Translations under genes and position numbers: made by a program | The notes under the pieces: generated by a model | What the model saw: only the letters and a program-made list of their open reading frames with translations | Told to the model about the DNA's origin: nothing | The model's database searches: none | In this document: positions 1-11,173 of the stretch, in pieces | Layout: every line of letters begins with the position of its first letter | Numbering within the stretch: the stretch's first letter is position 1 | NCBI RefSeq assembly: GCF_901000735.1 | Contig: NC_081541.1 | Coordinates: forward strand, 48,183,385 to 48,247,384 | Reading direction: 5' to 3' | DNA: 64,000 bases | From: Corylus avellana | Taxonomy: Eukaryota > Streptophyta > Magnoliopsida > Fagales > Betulaceae

Positions 1-32
<32 letters not shown>

Positions 33-119
33 TTTTATGATTTTCCACAAAAAGCTTTCAACGGAAAAACATTTTATAAGGCAACTGTTTCCGAACTACT
101 CGGTGCATACGGTTAAATT

Positions 120-188
120 TTTTTTTTCTTTTTTTTTTTCCTGAGTATATATATATATATAACATCTCCATATTGGTTTTCCTGAAAT
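120..188 (+). promoter_or_regulatory. Likely core promoter / 5' leader of gene A
   Basis: A run of alternating T and A at about 146-161 lies 28-43 bases before the ATG of gene A at 189 and could serve as a TATA element. The bases before it are poly-T. The spacing is short for TATA plus a 5' leader, so the real start site may lie further left, outside the window. This is inferred from position only. Confidence 0.35.
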
Positions 189-3100
189 ATGGCAACGCAA
201 CTCATGAATGCAGTTCAGTACAGTGGCTATGGTGGAGGGCCAGATGGCTTACAGGTTTATTATTAATTCTCTTTCGTTTTCTTTGTTTATATATATACTT
301 TCAATTAAGTACTACTTCCTGAAAGTTGCGTGAAGATAGTTTCAGGATTGGGTTTGGAATTTTGTGCATTTCTTTCATATCTGTGTTGGTTTCAAGAAAG
401 GTTGGTCTTTCTTAGGGATTTGGATCGAGCTTGCCATTGTGTTTTACACGGCAATTAATGCTGATCAGTTTGTTTCGACGTAAAATGTTTTCTGTTGAAA
501 AATATTTTAAAGTGTTTACTTATGGTTTCATAAATGGTTGCATATCCATTGTATTTGTTACCATTTTTATTTTTATAGGAAAACTTCACTTATCTTCAAG
601 GAGTAGTTCAACCGGGATCATGCTTCATGGAACGGAGATCATTAGTTCGAATCCCCTTTCCCCATTCCCTTGTGTGGACATGTCAAAAAAAAAAAAAACT
701 TCACTTAATTTCTCGATCAAAATTTTTTTAGAGTTATTAAACACCAAAATTAATGCATTAAACTTTAAAATCTCTCAATTTAGTGTCTACAATTTTAAAA
801 AGTTTAATTTTCAATATCAACTCTCAGTTAGGATTTTATGTTAAGAGAGCCCCTTCTGTAAATCCTTATTTTACAGCATCCAATTAGAAGTCTACACGTT
901 GGATAAGAACACAGAATACAATAGACATAGAAACACCAAATCCTTAAAACAAACTACGCTCACAGTTTGTCTTTGTGTCGCCCCTTCATCCCCTAAACCC
1001 CACTCAACAGAAACCACCGTAACTGACGCCGAAATCATCTACAGATTTTAGAGATCTGTGTTTCTCACGAAATTTGAAGATAAACTTCCATTACAACATC
1101 CAATTTGTTTTTCGTGTCCATCCAAGAGAGAGAGAGAGGAAGAATTTGTTTTCCATTGTCGTGTCCTTGTTCTTGTTCAGTTTAGAAGTTATTCATCCCA
1201 CAAACAGTAGCTTAATTAACAGTGTAACCGATGAGATTTCCAGAATTTATGCCTATGTTTGTTCACAATCTTCACCAATAATTTAATAAGAGTGTAAATC
1301 TGGAGGTTGAAAACATTCACAAACTACTTACTAGGCAACAGAGAATCCAACAACCAAACTCATCAGCCCTATTCAAATGCTAAATCGATGGACACGAAAA
1401 ACAAATTGGATCTTGTAATGGAAGTTTATCTTCAAATTTCGTGAGAAACACTGGTATCTAAAATCTGTAGATAATCTTGAATTCTTGAAGTTCTTGAATT
1501 CATTTTATTTTTATTTTTTCTGATTGCTTAATTTCTCAAGCATTGAAGCCACTGAATCTATATATACTACTGAGATCCCATGGCTACTTCAACTGAATCT
1601 CTTGTGAATTCCTTGATTGTTTTGCAGCAAGTTAAAGTTCCAGTTCCCACTCCAAAAGAAGATGAGGTTTTGTTAAAAGTAGAAGCAACTAGTCTAAATC
1701 CAGTTGATTGGAAACTTCAGAATGGCCTGCTACGCCCATTTCTTCCTCGCAACTTCCCTCACATACCTGGTAAATCTGTTTTTCCTTAGCTTTCAACTAC
1801 CCTTACCCCTGATTTGATGCTGGTTGCTTTGTAACAATGATTCTTTTTTGTCGAAATAAGGTGAAAATAAAGCCGAAACAATATAGGAAAAGATCACAGA
1901 ATTTTCGGTTGGTTCAGTGTTAAACACCTACGTCCATCATTCTGAATAGATTTACGATACAAAGATCATTATTTATAGATTAATAAGTAAACAATATTTG
2001 ATATCAATCTAATTATGAAATATACAAAAAATATATTATATTTTTCGTATATTCTAACATTTTCCGAGACAACATTTTCCTCCCAACCTTAATAATTTGT
2101 GTCTTAAAGTTTCTTTTCAATGCCAGCAAAACTTAAGAAAGAAAAAAAAAAACATTGTATTGTTTGCTAAATAAAATCCTTGTTGGAACAGCTTCTGATG
2201 TGGCAGGCGAGGTTACAGAGGTTGGATCAAAAGTAGAAAACTTCAAAGCTGGTGATAAAGTTGTAGCTATGGGTAACGTCTTGGTAAGGTTTTGGATATT
2301 TTGTTCTCCAGTTAGCTTAAGCACCGTTTGGCAACCCTTCCATTTCCCCTCAATACTATTCACACTTTATTTTCTTAAAAAAATTAACATCAAAACATTC
2401 TTATTTTTTTTACTTTTTATATCATATTGTTTACTTTTTATTACTATTCCAATAAAAATAAAAAATAAAAACAAAACTTTTTTTACTTTTTAACACAAAA
2501 AATTCAAAACTTTGAGGGTATTTGTTAAACAGTACCCTCCCACCCCCAAATACTATTCATTTCGATTTTTTTTTTCTCAAAAAAATCAACATCAAAACAT
2601 TCTCATTTTTTATTTTACATTGTTTACTTTTTACTACTATTCAAATAAAAAATAAATCACTACAAAACAAAACTTTTCTACTTTTCAATACCACTTTTTC
2701 ACTTTTCTATGCTAATTATTACACTTTTTTTTTTTTTTTTTACCAAACATAAATAATATTTGGGCCGGGGATGGCATGTTGTTTAACAAACAACCCCTTT
2801 ATACCACATCAATTCATGTCATCTATGGTAACGATGTCTGTTATGGTTGTTGAATTATATAAATGAATGCCAGAAAGGAGGTGGACTAGCCGAGTTTGCT
2901 GTCACCAAGGAAAGCTGGACAGTTGCAAGACCACCTCAACTTTCAGCAGCTGAAGTTGTAGGCCTCTCCATTGCAGGTTTGACTGCTCACCAGGCTGTCA
3001 CCCAAGCTGCCGGCATCAAGCTTGATGGCAGTGGCAATAAGGCAAACATTCTGATAACTGCCGCTTCAGGTGGCGTGGGTCACTATGCAGTTCAACTGGC

Positions 3101-3563
3101 CAAGCTGGGAAATGCTCACGTGACAGCCACTTGTGGCACCCGCAACATTCAACTTGTCAAGAGCTTAGGGGCTGATGAGGTTCTTGACTACAACACCCCA
3201 GATGGAGCATCTCTGAGGAGCCCATCTGGTCAAAAATATGATGCCGTAATTCATTGTGCAATGGGAATTCCCTGGTCTATTTTTGAGCCTAATTTGAGCC
3301 CAAATGGGATGGTAATTGATCTTACTCCTGGTCCTAGTGCGTTGGTGAGTTTTGCCCTGAAGAAAATTACCTTCTGTAAGAAGCAACTGCTGCCACTGAT
3401 GTTAATTCCCAAGGGTGAGAACCTCAATTATCTTGTTAACTTGGTGAAGGAAGGGAAGCTCAAGACAGTGATTGACTCAAAATATGCTCTGGCCAAGGCC
3501 AGAGATGCTTGGGCCAAGAGCATTGATGGCCATGCAACTGGGAAGATCATTGTTGAACCTTAG
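189..3563 (+). CDS. CEQORH: Gene A: ceQORH-like quinone oxidoreductase / alkenal reductase, 4 exons
   Basis: Exons 189-254, 1628-1769, 2192-2283 and 2874-3563 join to 990 nt, giving 329 aa. All introns are GT-AG and the exon phases equal those of genes B, D and E. The product is a zinc-free medium-chain dehydrogenase/reductase. The N-terminal GroES-like half carries VPVPTPKEDE and SLNPVDW, exon 3 carries DVAGEV and FKAGDKV, and exon 4 opens with GGGLAEFAV. The Rossmann half has the nucleotide-binding loop AASGGVG near residues 163-169 and GADEVLDY. No zinc-ligand pattern is visible. Characterised plant relatives (Arabidopsis ceQORH At4g13010, strawberry FaQR) use NADPH to reduce alpha,beta-unsaturated carbonyls. 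ceQORH enters the chloroplast envelope without a cleavable transit peptide, and no transit peptide is visible here either. Intron 1 (1.37 kb) holds a SINE and a long inverted repeat. Gene A converges on gene B. The substrate is unknown. Confidence 0.88.
593..694 (+). mobile_element. tRNA-derived SINE in intron 1 of gene A
   Basis: About 100 bp with a polymerase III B-box-like AGTTCGAATCC, a weak A box (TAGTTCAACCGG), the shared tail TGTGTGGACATGTC and a poly(A) end. It is flanked by a perfect 13-bp target duplication, aaaacttcactta, at 580-592 and 695-707. The same family occurs at 36662, 48074, 54947, 55446 and 56260. The duplicated intron next to gene C lacks it. Confidence 0.85.
1037..1472. 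repeat. 86-bp inverted repeat inside intron 1 of gene A
   Basis: The left arm 1037-1122 and the right arm 1387-1472 are reverse complements with about 4 mismatches (roughly 95% identity). They are separated by about 264 bp of non-coding sequence. A transcript of intron 1 would carry a long hairpin. No transposon terminus or clear target duplication was recognised, so it may be a fold-back element or a local inverted duplication. Confidence 0.85.
1849..2059. mobile_element. Possible short solo LTR in intron 2 of gene A
   Basis: A 211-bp segment that begins TGT and ends ACA is flanked by ttttt (1844-1848) and ttttc (2060-2064), a near 5-bp target duplication. Its interior resembles plant LTRs in character. 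The genes B and D intron 2 does not contain it. The call rests on weak termini. Confidence 0.35.
2318..2815. repeat. Tandem MITE-like AT-rich repeats in intron 3 of gene A
   Basis: Two related segments (about 2318-2520 and 2521-2815) each contain a GTTTGGCAAC/CAAACA-type terminus, an ACTATTCA block and a stretch beginning TCAACATCAAAACATT. One copy of the same element sits at 10514-10737 before the exon 4 remnant of gene C. This looks like a hAT-type non-autonomous element that was tandemly duplicated in A only. Confidence 0.55.
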
Positions 3564-3867
3564 GTGAAAACAATATGCCTGCTGGAAACCTCATGTTTAT
3601 CAACGTCAAATATTGTGTTTAGATGGGAAAAAGCAACTAGCTTTGCTGTTGAGTATTACGTGTTTTTTTTTTTGGTGTCACAACTTTCTTACATATTCCG
3701 TTGTGGTGGAGATCGATTAGACAACTAGCTTTGCTGTTGTGCCAAGTGTGGAGTGAGTATGGTAAAGTAGAGGTTATTTCTCTGAAAAAATGGTTTGTTT
3801 ATCTTATGCTTCAATGGTGATTAAACCAGATATAAGGTTCTTGAGGTTAAAACGCGTTGTGTATTAA
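3564..3867. other. 3' flank of gene A, shared with the region after 17160
   Basis: No gene is seen. The sequence matches 17160-17490 closely, including ATTGTGTTTAGATGG and GATCGATTAGACAA. This shows that gene C and its 3' flank were copied together with, or from, gene A. Confidence 0.7.
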
Positions 3868-4334
3868 GCACGTTTGGGTGTGTGTTTGAGGAGTCTAAAA
3901 GTACGTTTAACACTAAAAAAGTCCGTTTGAAGAAAAAAGTACCCGTTTGGTAAAATAAATTGAAAGCGCTTTTAAAGGTCTAAAAAACCGAAAAAAAAAT
4001 TGTTAAAACGTACTTTTGGCAAAAGTTTGAAAATGAAACTTTTGTCAAAAAGTATTTTTTTGACTTAGAAGTTCTATTTCTCAAACACAATCACAAATAT
4101 GCTCATGTTTGGGATTGCGTTTGAGAGTTTAAAAAGTGTGTTTAGTAACTAAAAAGCTGTGCTAAACAAAAGCTAGCATCTTTGGTAAAAAAATTTCAAA
4201 ACTACTTTTTTGACCTTTTCATTCTAAAAGTTGCTAAAACACATTTTTTAAAAAAGCTTAAAAATGAAGGTTTTGCCAAAAACGTTTTTTGACGTAAAAG
4301 CTCTAATTTTCAAATACAATTTCAAACATACTCT
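3868..4334. mobile_element. Two abutting MITEs of one family
   Basis: MITE 1 (about 3868-4103) and MITE 2 (about 4104-4334) have related ends: GTTTGGGTGTGTGTTTGA or GTTTGGGATTGCGTTTGA at the left and TCAAACACAATC or TCAAATACAATT at the right. Their interiors share AAAAGT-rich blocks and a CAAAAGTTTGAAAATGA-like core. A fragment of the family lies at 7530-7625 and another copy splits the LINE at 42245. The family looks hAT-like, but the target duplication is unclear. Confidence 0.6.
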
Positions 4335-4460
4335 AAGCCATATTGCCAATACTATTGGTAAGACCCTTTATGCTGAGTCACTGAAGATTAGATTAGATTA
4401 GATTGGGATTTGCTTGGGTTTTAGTAGAAGTTTATGTGAACTCATGTTTTAGTCATGAGA
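4335..4460 (+). pseudogene. LINE ORF1 (DUF4283-type) fragment
   Basis: Translated with one in-frame stop, this reads IANTIGKTLYAESL and then GFxRVLVEVYVNS, the pattern of the DUF4283 region of plant LINE ORF1 proteins. A related fragment at 17510-17680 has an internal deletion. It is a short relic with no coding capacity. Confidence 0.5.
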
Positions 4461-4807
4461 GATAGAGAGACAGGGAGAAAGAGCAAGAGAGTGATGCAAC
4501 CAAAGAGTTGATGAGAGAGAGCTCATTTTTATTTTAACGTAGGAATAGATAAGCCAAAGTGAGAAGTTTTGGGGATTCTATCTAAATTTTACGTAGGATG
4601 CACGTATACATAAACATATGTGAATGCTCTAACAACAATTACAGCTACAAGAACACACTGCATAATATTGATGATTTACAATATCAGGTCAAATGTCTGA
4701 TTTAACTGCACAAACATATAGTTTTCTTTATGCACGAGTATAAGATACAACACCCTCATTTAATTATATAGGAATCCAACAATTCCAAGCAAATTATATT
4801 TTAATTT

Positions 4808-7800
4808 TTAGAAAGGTTCCACGATGATCTTCCCAGTAGCATGACCATCAATACTCTTAGCCCAAGCATCTTCAGCCTTGCTCAGGGAATGCTTCGAGTC
4901 AATCACAGTCTTAAGTTTACCTTCCTTCACCAACTTAACAAGATAATCCAGGTTCTCACTCTTGACACTAGCCCATACCGGCACCAGCTGCTTCTTGGAG
5001 AAGGTAATTTTCTTTAGAGCAAAAGTCGCCATGGAACTTGGGCTGGGAGATAAATGTAACACCTTCCCTTTCTTACTCAGATTTGGCTCAAAAGTTGACC
5101 AAGGAATGCCAGTAAGAGCACAGTGGATCACAAAGTCATATTTCCGACCAGACGGGCTCTTCAGAGCTGCCCCTTCCGGAGTCTTGTAGTCGAGCACCTC
5201 ATCGGCCCCAAAGCTCTTGACCAACTCAATGTTGCGTGCCCCGCACGTGGCAGTCACATGTGTGTTTCCAAGCTTTGCCAGTTGAACCGCGTAGAGACCT
5301 ACACCACCTGAGGCGGCAGTGATCAAAATGTTTGCCTCCTGGCCACTTCCATCAAGCTTGATCCCAGCAGATTGGGTGAGCACCTGGAGAGCTGTAACAC
5401 CAGCAATGGGTAAGCCTGCAGCTTCTGCTGCTGAAACTTCAGCTGGCCTAGCAACTGTCAGCTTCTCCTTAGACACAGCGAACTCAGCTAGTCCACCTCC
5501 ATCCTGTCAAATATACAACAACAGAGAATAAAAAATATAGTCCACCTTCTGCTGCTGAAACTTCAGCTGGCCTTTTGTAATATTTTATCAATATTACAAA
5601 AGGCCATAACCAGGGTCTGATTACCCCCCAAATCCTTTGTTGCTTGGCTTGGAGATCAAACTAAAGGCAGCAAGAGCGAGACAGAGAGATGAATAAACCC
5701 AGTTCACTACAGCAATTAACTATTAGAAGCAGAAAAATGATGGCCATGAAAAAGGAAAAAAGAAAAACACGCAGTAAAGCAGTGGAGAACAATGTCAACC
5801 TCTCCACAAGGTCAAACCTCTCAGACTAGAAGAAAGAGATGATTTGTATCCATGACTACTAATTGCAATAAGTAAGACGGGGGGAGTATTTCACATAAGA
5901 ACCATTGATAAATTATTTTAATGTATGAAAAAATACGATATTTGAAGATAAATTGTTGTCGTCACCAGTATGCATATCCAACAGCAGCAAAAATTGGCCT
6001 ACCACCACTTGCGACCCTGTTAATGTTATGCAGCACCAAGTGGGGTCTCTGGTTTTTCAACAAAATGACAGCATGGGAGGAATTTCTAAATATCACAAAG
6101 GGCTTGAATCTGTTACAGTTGTCCAAACTGTGCCACTTAGGTGAGGGGAGTGCAGGAGCTATTAATTAAGTTAACTCTATTGAGAAGCTCTCTTTCGATA
6201 TATATTTCTCCCAAGAGTGATTTTTTCATCTTACCTACACAGAATTTGGGACAAAAGAAGGGGGAAAAAGGTCCATGCGACTGTAGGAAACTAATCATTT
6301 CTTGTCCCCAATCACCCAAATCTTTTCGATAACATGATCGTGCTTCCTCAGTTTTGAAGACAAAGAATATTCAAATCATTTGAGGGGAGGTATAAAGGCA
6401 AAAGAATAAAAATGAGTACTCACAGAAATGCTAAGCCAAGCTACAACTTTGTCACCAACTTTGAAACTTTTGACTCCTGGTCCAACCTCTACAACCTCTC
6501 CTGCCACATCAGTACCTTTTCCAACAACAAACATGTTCAGCCGAAAGAGAAAAATGTAACACTTGCCAAAAGTTTACAACTTGCAAGTAACAGTGAGAAA
6601 TTCAGTCCAATGTAGTAATATTAGTTTTATTAGTATAGTTTTATTTGACATTTGGAATGCCACAAAATCGATCAGAACCATGTGAATGACATTTACTAGA
6701 TCAATTTTTGCTTTCAGAGTTTGAGGTCGCTTGTGTGCTATTGAAGGATATGTGACATGCTCCTACACCCTCTTAAAATTGAAATAAGAATGTGAACTGA
6801 AACATCCATCAAATGCTATTGAATAATTCTTCATGAGGTAAAATTGAGTAGGCTAAACGAGCCCAATCACCCACAGTTAAAGAAATGTGGGAAAAAGATA
6901 TATTTTCAATGGCTTATAAAAACAATATGAAGAGAAAAAGATGTGTAACGAAAATCATACACAAATGCCAATGACAATATAGCATAGTGCTGCAAGCATG
7001 GCATTTGGAAGGCAGGGGAAGAGCTCAACATTCAATCCTTGTCCACTAAAAAAGGGGAAAAGAGGACAAGTTTTCTGTTAATTGGTATCTACTTGTAATT
7101 GTGGTATTCCAGAATCATAGATATTACTCTTTGTAATTAATTAATGAGTAACCATTAAAGGAGCAACAATGAGCAATAAAGAATTACCAGGTATGTGAGG
7201 GAACTTGCGAGGTGCAAAAGGCCGCATAACGCCTTTCTGAATTTTCCAATCAAGAGGATTTAGACTACTTGCTTCAAGTTTTAGCAAGAGCTCATTCTTC
7301 TTCGGAGTGGGGACTGGAACTTCAACATGCTGCAACAAACATGAAAGTTACAACACTTTCTATAACTGCTCAATGATGTCTTTTGACAATAGAGGATCAA
7401 TATAACTGACTCAATTCAATTCACTGCCATAGAACCAATGTTGCATCTAGTCTTCTATAGTATTATTCCTCAAATGACAAAATGAGGATACCAAAAGGCA
7501 TTAAAAAGAAAAGTCTATTTTGTAAAGGAGTTTTCTTTTTGGCAAAAGCTTAAATGAGGCTTTCGTAAAAAAACGTTTTTTACTTAAAAGCTCTATTTCT
7601 CAAACACAATCTTAAACGAGCACTAGTGGGTGCTGTATTTCAAAAAAAAAAAAAAAAATCATCCCAAGTGGCATCTCTTCGGCCATAGTTGGTCTTATTT
7701 TTGGCATTGTGGTAATGTTTAAAGACCCATTCCACCTTAAGCTCTTTGTTGGCTCTTTTCTTGGCCCATAGTTGGGGTTATGTCTGGCATTGTAGTAATG

Positions 7801-9176
7801 TTTAAAGACCCATGCCATTTATTTCTAACCTTATGTTAATGTTTAAATACCGAGGCTCATTTAAGCATATTGTTGGCTCTTCTCTTCTTGGTCCATAGTT
7901 GGCCTAATTTTAGACTTGAGGTACAGTTTGAAGACCCAAGCCTTTGCAAAAAATAAAAAATAAAACATTGGTGTTCCGTTTTATGTAACAAACGGAAGGT
8001 TGCTCCGGCCCCGTCAGTTTTCAGGGGAGTGTTGAAGCTATATCTCAAGACAACACATGTGCTCCTCAAACTCAACATAGCCGACTCTGAAGCTCACCCT
8101 CATTCCTTGATTTCTGGTTCCTTGTTTCATGCTGTCATTTGAGCTCCTGGTTTCCTGCATGATATCATGGCTGCTACGGCTGCTTCTCAGCCTAAGATAG
8201 AAGTCTCTTATTTTATATTTTTAGTTTGGTTTCTATTGTACACCTTAGGCTGCTTTTGTAATTTTCTCTCATAGACACATGGCATTTCCTTTTTGTAATT
8301 TGCACTCTTAGTGCTCTGTAGAAGCTTTGGTTATAAATGAGAACTCTACCCACTGTTTTGGTAAGTTAACCAAATCAGTGCTTCTCAAATTCTTACACTT
8401 CTTGTCCAGTTTTTAAATGTTCTTAGGATTTTATACATTCCACAACTTTAACTATTAAATAAAAAAAAAAAATCAAAAAGAGAGTCGGCAAACTTGAAGA
8501 TAAAAAAAAAAAAATTAAAAAAAATTAAAAAATTAAAAAAAAAAAACCAAGTCATTAACAGAAGTGAAAAGAGGGGAATTGCAACACACACGCATACATT
8601 ACTTTGCAAAATAACCGCGCGCCTACTGCTTGCCAGCCGAGTACTGACCGAAAACCGACAGACACCTACTAACACTGCTTAACTGATGGCCAGTAGGCGG
8701 TAAACATTTTCTAACCGAACCGACTTTACTGACCAACTTTTTCATTTCTTTGCTTACTAACATTACCGACTGTCACCGTAATCATGTCGGTAATGGAAAA
8801 TAAAGTTGGCAGAATATAAGTCGGTGAAAATTCTAACTTTACCGACAATGGCGGTACGAAATGCGAAAATCTCATTTTTATAACCGAATTATCCGATTTC
8901 CGGCCCTTAAATATTATACACATACATACATCAAAAAAAAAAACATATAAGAAGCCATTTATACACGTACATCCCAATTCCTCCTAAATATTTTGATTTA
9001 ATCAAATAGAACATAAACCATACGTGCTTGCCTTGCGCAAATAAATTTGTGATTACTAATAAAAAAAATATATATATAGAAAATTAAAAAAGAATGAACA
9101 TGAAAATAACCTTCAAACCAGCTGATCCTCCACCATAGCCATCGTACTGAACCGCATGCATAAGGTTTGCTGCCAT
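4808..9176 (-). CDS. CEQORH: Gene B: ceQORH-like quinone oxidoreductase / alkenal reductase, 4 exons
   Basis: Minus-strand exons 9176-9111, 7329-7188, 6515-6424 and 5503-4808 join to 996 nt, giving 331 aa. All introns are GT-AG, with the same phases as gene A. The start codon opens MAANLMHAVQYDGYGGG, the family's usual N-terminus without a visible cleavable transit peptide. Motifs include VEVPVPTPKK, SLNPLDW, DVAGEVVEVGPGV, GGGLAEFAV, the cofactor loop AASGGVG, GADEVLDYKTPEG and the end GHATGKIIVEPF. One extra residue occurs in ALTGIPWS compared with gene D (ATGIPWS). Relatives reduce reactive alpha,beta-unsaturated carbonyls with NADPH at the chloroplast envelope; that is family knowledge, not shown here. 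B converges on A and is the closest paralogue of D, with shared introns and promoter. Intron 3 carries a repair-type scar at 5538-5605. Confidence 0.9.
5538..5605. repeat. Templated filler and 16-bp snap-back repeat in intron 3 of gene B
   Basis: Positions 5546-5573 repeat 28 bp of exon 4 (5422-5449), and 5538-5547 repeat 10 bp of exon 4 (5489-5498). They are followed by the inverted repeat GGCCTTTTGTAATATT (5569-5584) / AATATTACAAAAGGCC (5590-5605). Gene D has about 700 bp of extra intron at this place and only the right arm. Confidence 0.85.
7530..7625. mobile_element. MITE fragment in intron 1 of gene B
   Basis: The segment contains GGCAAAAGCTTAAATGAGGC and ends TCTCAAACACAATCTTAAAC, matching one end of the MITE family at 3868-4334. 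It is truncated on the left. Confidence 0.5.
7665..7950. repeat. Three degenerate tandem units in intron 1 of gene B
   Basis: Units beginning near 7674, 7755 and 7877 share the pattern TCTTTTCTTGGCCCATAGTTGG followed by GGCATTGTGGTAATGTTTAA and GACCCA, shown here in two shortened pieces. Spacing is 81 and 122 bp. Gene D intron 1 lacks the block, so it arose or was inserted after the B/D split, or was lost from D. Confidence 0.6.
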
Positions 9177-9470
9177 ACTCACAGATAAGAAAGTTAACGG
9201 TGTTTCTGTGCAGAGAGATCGAGGATCTTCTACATATGTTAAGGGGAAGTTCGTGGATTAAGAACGTTGACGGTTGCGCAAATGACAAAGACCGTTTGGC
9301 AAACGGTCAAATTTTGACTCGTGTGTTTTTCTTTGAAATTGATAAGTCTTCTTCGTGGTAGCTGTCAGATATAATTGGCCGCCATTGCATGGCTACCAGG
9401 ACCATTAGATAGAGTGGTTACCACGCAACGTTAACTTTTCAGCTCAAAAAAGGAAAAGTTAAGACTCGTT
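9177..9470 (-). promoter_or_regulatory. Upstream region of gene B, shared with gene D
   Basis: This sequence is similar to 24605-24780 and continues to match at 25396-25510 (for example AATTGGCCGCCATTGC), so the ancestral promoter of B and D is recognisable in two pieces upstream of D. No clear TATA box was found within 100 bases of the ATG. Confidence 0.5.
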
Positions 9471-10204
9471 TAGATTGGCCATTTTTGTTTTTCTATTCTA
9501 CTGAACTTGAATTTATAATTGCGAATATTGAAAAGAAAAAATAATTAAAATTATGTTTGAGTTGTTGGAAGAATATAAAATTTTGAATAAAGTTAAAAAA
9601 AATTTAGTTGAATTGAGTATTAATAATATCAAATCAACTAAAAAAGAAAAATTAGAAAGAATCATCTTCCCAAACAAGCTTAACAACTTTAGAGGTCAAA
9701 AAGTCAACCACGCAACTTTAGAGCTCAAAAAGTCAAAAAAGGCAAACGATGATTACCAACTTTAGAGCTGAAAAAGTCAACCACGCAACAATGCAAGTTG
9801 AAGTTCAACGCCCACCACCCCTCCCCATCAGATTCAGGGCACGTGGCAATATAACAAAGCTTTCATATGGCATTAGTATTTTCTTGATACAAATGTGGGT
9901 AAAAAAACAAATTAGGTAAAAATTAGGGTAAGAGAAATCATTGCTAACAAAACCAAATCAGAGCATTGCAACCAAAAAACCAGGCTAAAAGACGGCAACA
10001 CTGAAAAAATGAAGTAATGACAATCCATCTAATCTGTTAGGGTAGAAAAGCTATGCTCTTCAATCATTATTTGAGTTCTTGATCGGCTTCTTTGAGAAAT
10101 TTGACTGCATGACAATTCTTTTTGACAAATTGGGGAGATTTTTGACAAGAAGGTGACTCTTGAGGTATGTGGTAAATTTTTGAATGGATTGGATGGCCAG
10201 TTGG
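9471..10204. other. Gene-free interval between B and C
   Basis: AT-rich sequence with the short phrase AACTTTAGAG(C/G)T(C/G)AAAAAGTCAA recurring about four times between 9685 and 9780. No gene, RNA or complete element was recognised. Confidence 0.5.
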
Positions 10205-11173
10205 TAATTTTGTTCAATTCTTTCATATCTGTGTTGGTTTCAAGATAGGTCGGTCTTTCTTAGGGATTTGGATTGAGTTTGCCATTGTGTTTTACACTAC
10301 AATTAAGTGAGTTTACGTATGGTTTCAAAAATGGCTGCACATCCAATGTATTTGTTACCCTTTTTATTTTTATAGAAAAACTTCATTTAAATCCCTTGAA
10401 CTTTGAACGTTTGTTCACTTATCTTCTTAAACTTTAAAACTCTCATTCACTTAATCTCTTTGAGCATTTGTGCACTCATCTCCTTAAACATTAAAATCTC
10501 TCAATTTAGTGTCTAAGGCACTGTTTGGCAACTACTTTTCCTTCCATTAACACTATTCACGCTTCATTTTTTCAAAAAAAATCAACATCAAAACATTTTT
10601 ATTTATTTTTTCACTTTTATATTACGTCATTTACTTTTTATTACTATTCAAATAAAAAAAATCACAACAAAATAAAAATTTTTACTTTCTCACATGTCCA
10701 TCCACATCAAAAAGGGTTCACCAAACACACCCTTGATGTCAGGGTTCTTGAATGACAGAAAGGAGGTGGACCAGCCAAGTTTGCTCTGACCAAGGAAAGC
10801 ATGACAGTTGCAAGACCACTTGAACTTTCAGCAGCCGAAATTGTTGGCCTCTCCATTGCAAGCTTGACTGCTCACCAGGCTGTCACCCAAGCTGCCGGTA
10901 TCAAGCTTGATGGCAGATTGGCAGTGGCAAGAAGGCTGAAGGCAAACATTCTGATAACTGCCGCTTCACTTCAGGTGGCGTGGGTTGCCATGTAGTTCAA
11001 GTGGCCAAGCTGGAAAATGCTCACGCGACAGCCACGTGTGGGGCCCGCAACATTCAACTTTTCAAGAGCCTAGGGGCTGATGAGGTTCTTGACTACAAGA
11101 CCCCAAATGGAGCAGCTCCGAAGAATTTACTATGCAATGGAAATTCCTGGTCTACTTTTGAGCCTAATTGTTA
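10205..11173 (+). pseudogene. Gene C: broken ceQORH-like copy (5' part)
   Basis: It matches intron 1 of gene A at 10205-10400, then intron 3, then the first part of exon 4 (from about 10757, after an AG acceptor). Exons 1, 2 and 3 are absent. Exon 4 opens KGGGPAKFAL and tracks gene A (LSIASLTAHQAVTQAAGIKL). It then has a 15-bp insertion after KLDG, a 5-bp duplication (CTTCA) inside the AASGGVG loop that shifts the frame, and a deletion after NGAAPK. Similarity stops at FEPN, where retroelement DNA begins. It cannot encode a working reductase. Its closest relative is gene A, and with gene D it mirrors the A/B convergent pair. Confidence 0.85.

Noticed and set aside
431..844. Open frame of 137 codons in the first kilobase
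   Set aside because: It runs through intron 1 of gene A and the SINE; it has no protein-like composition.
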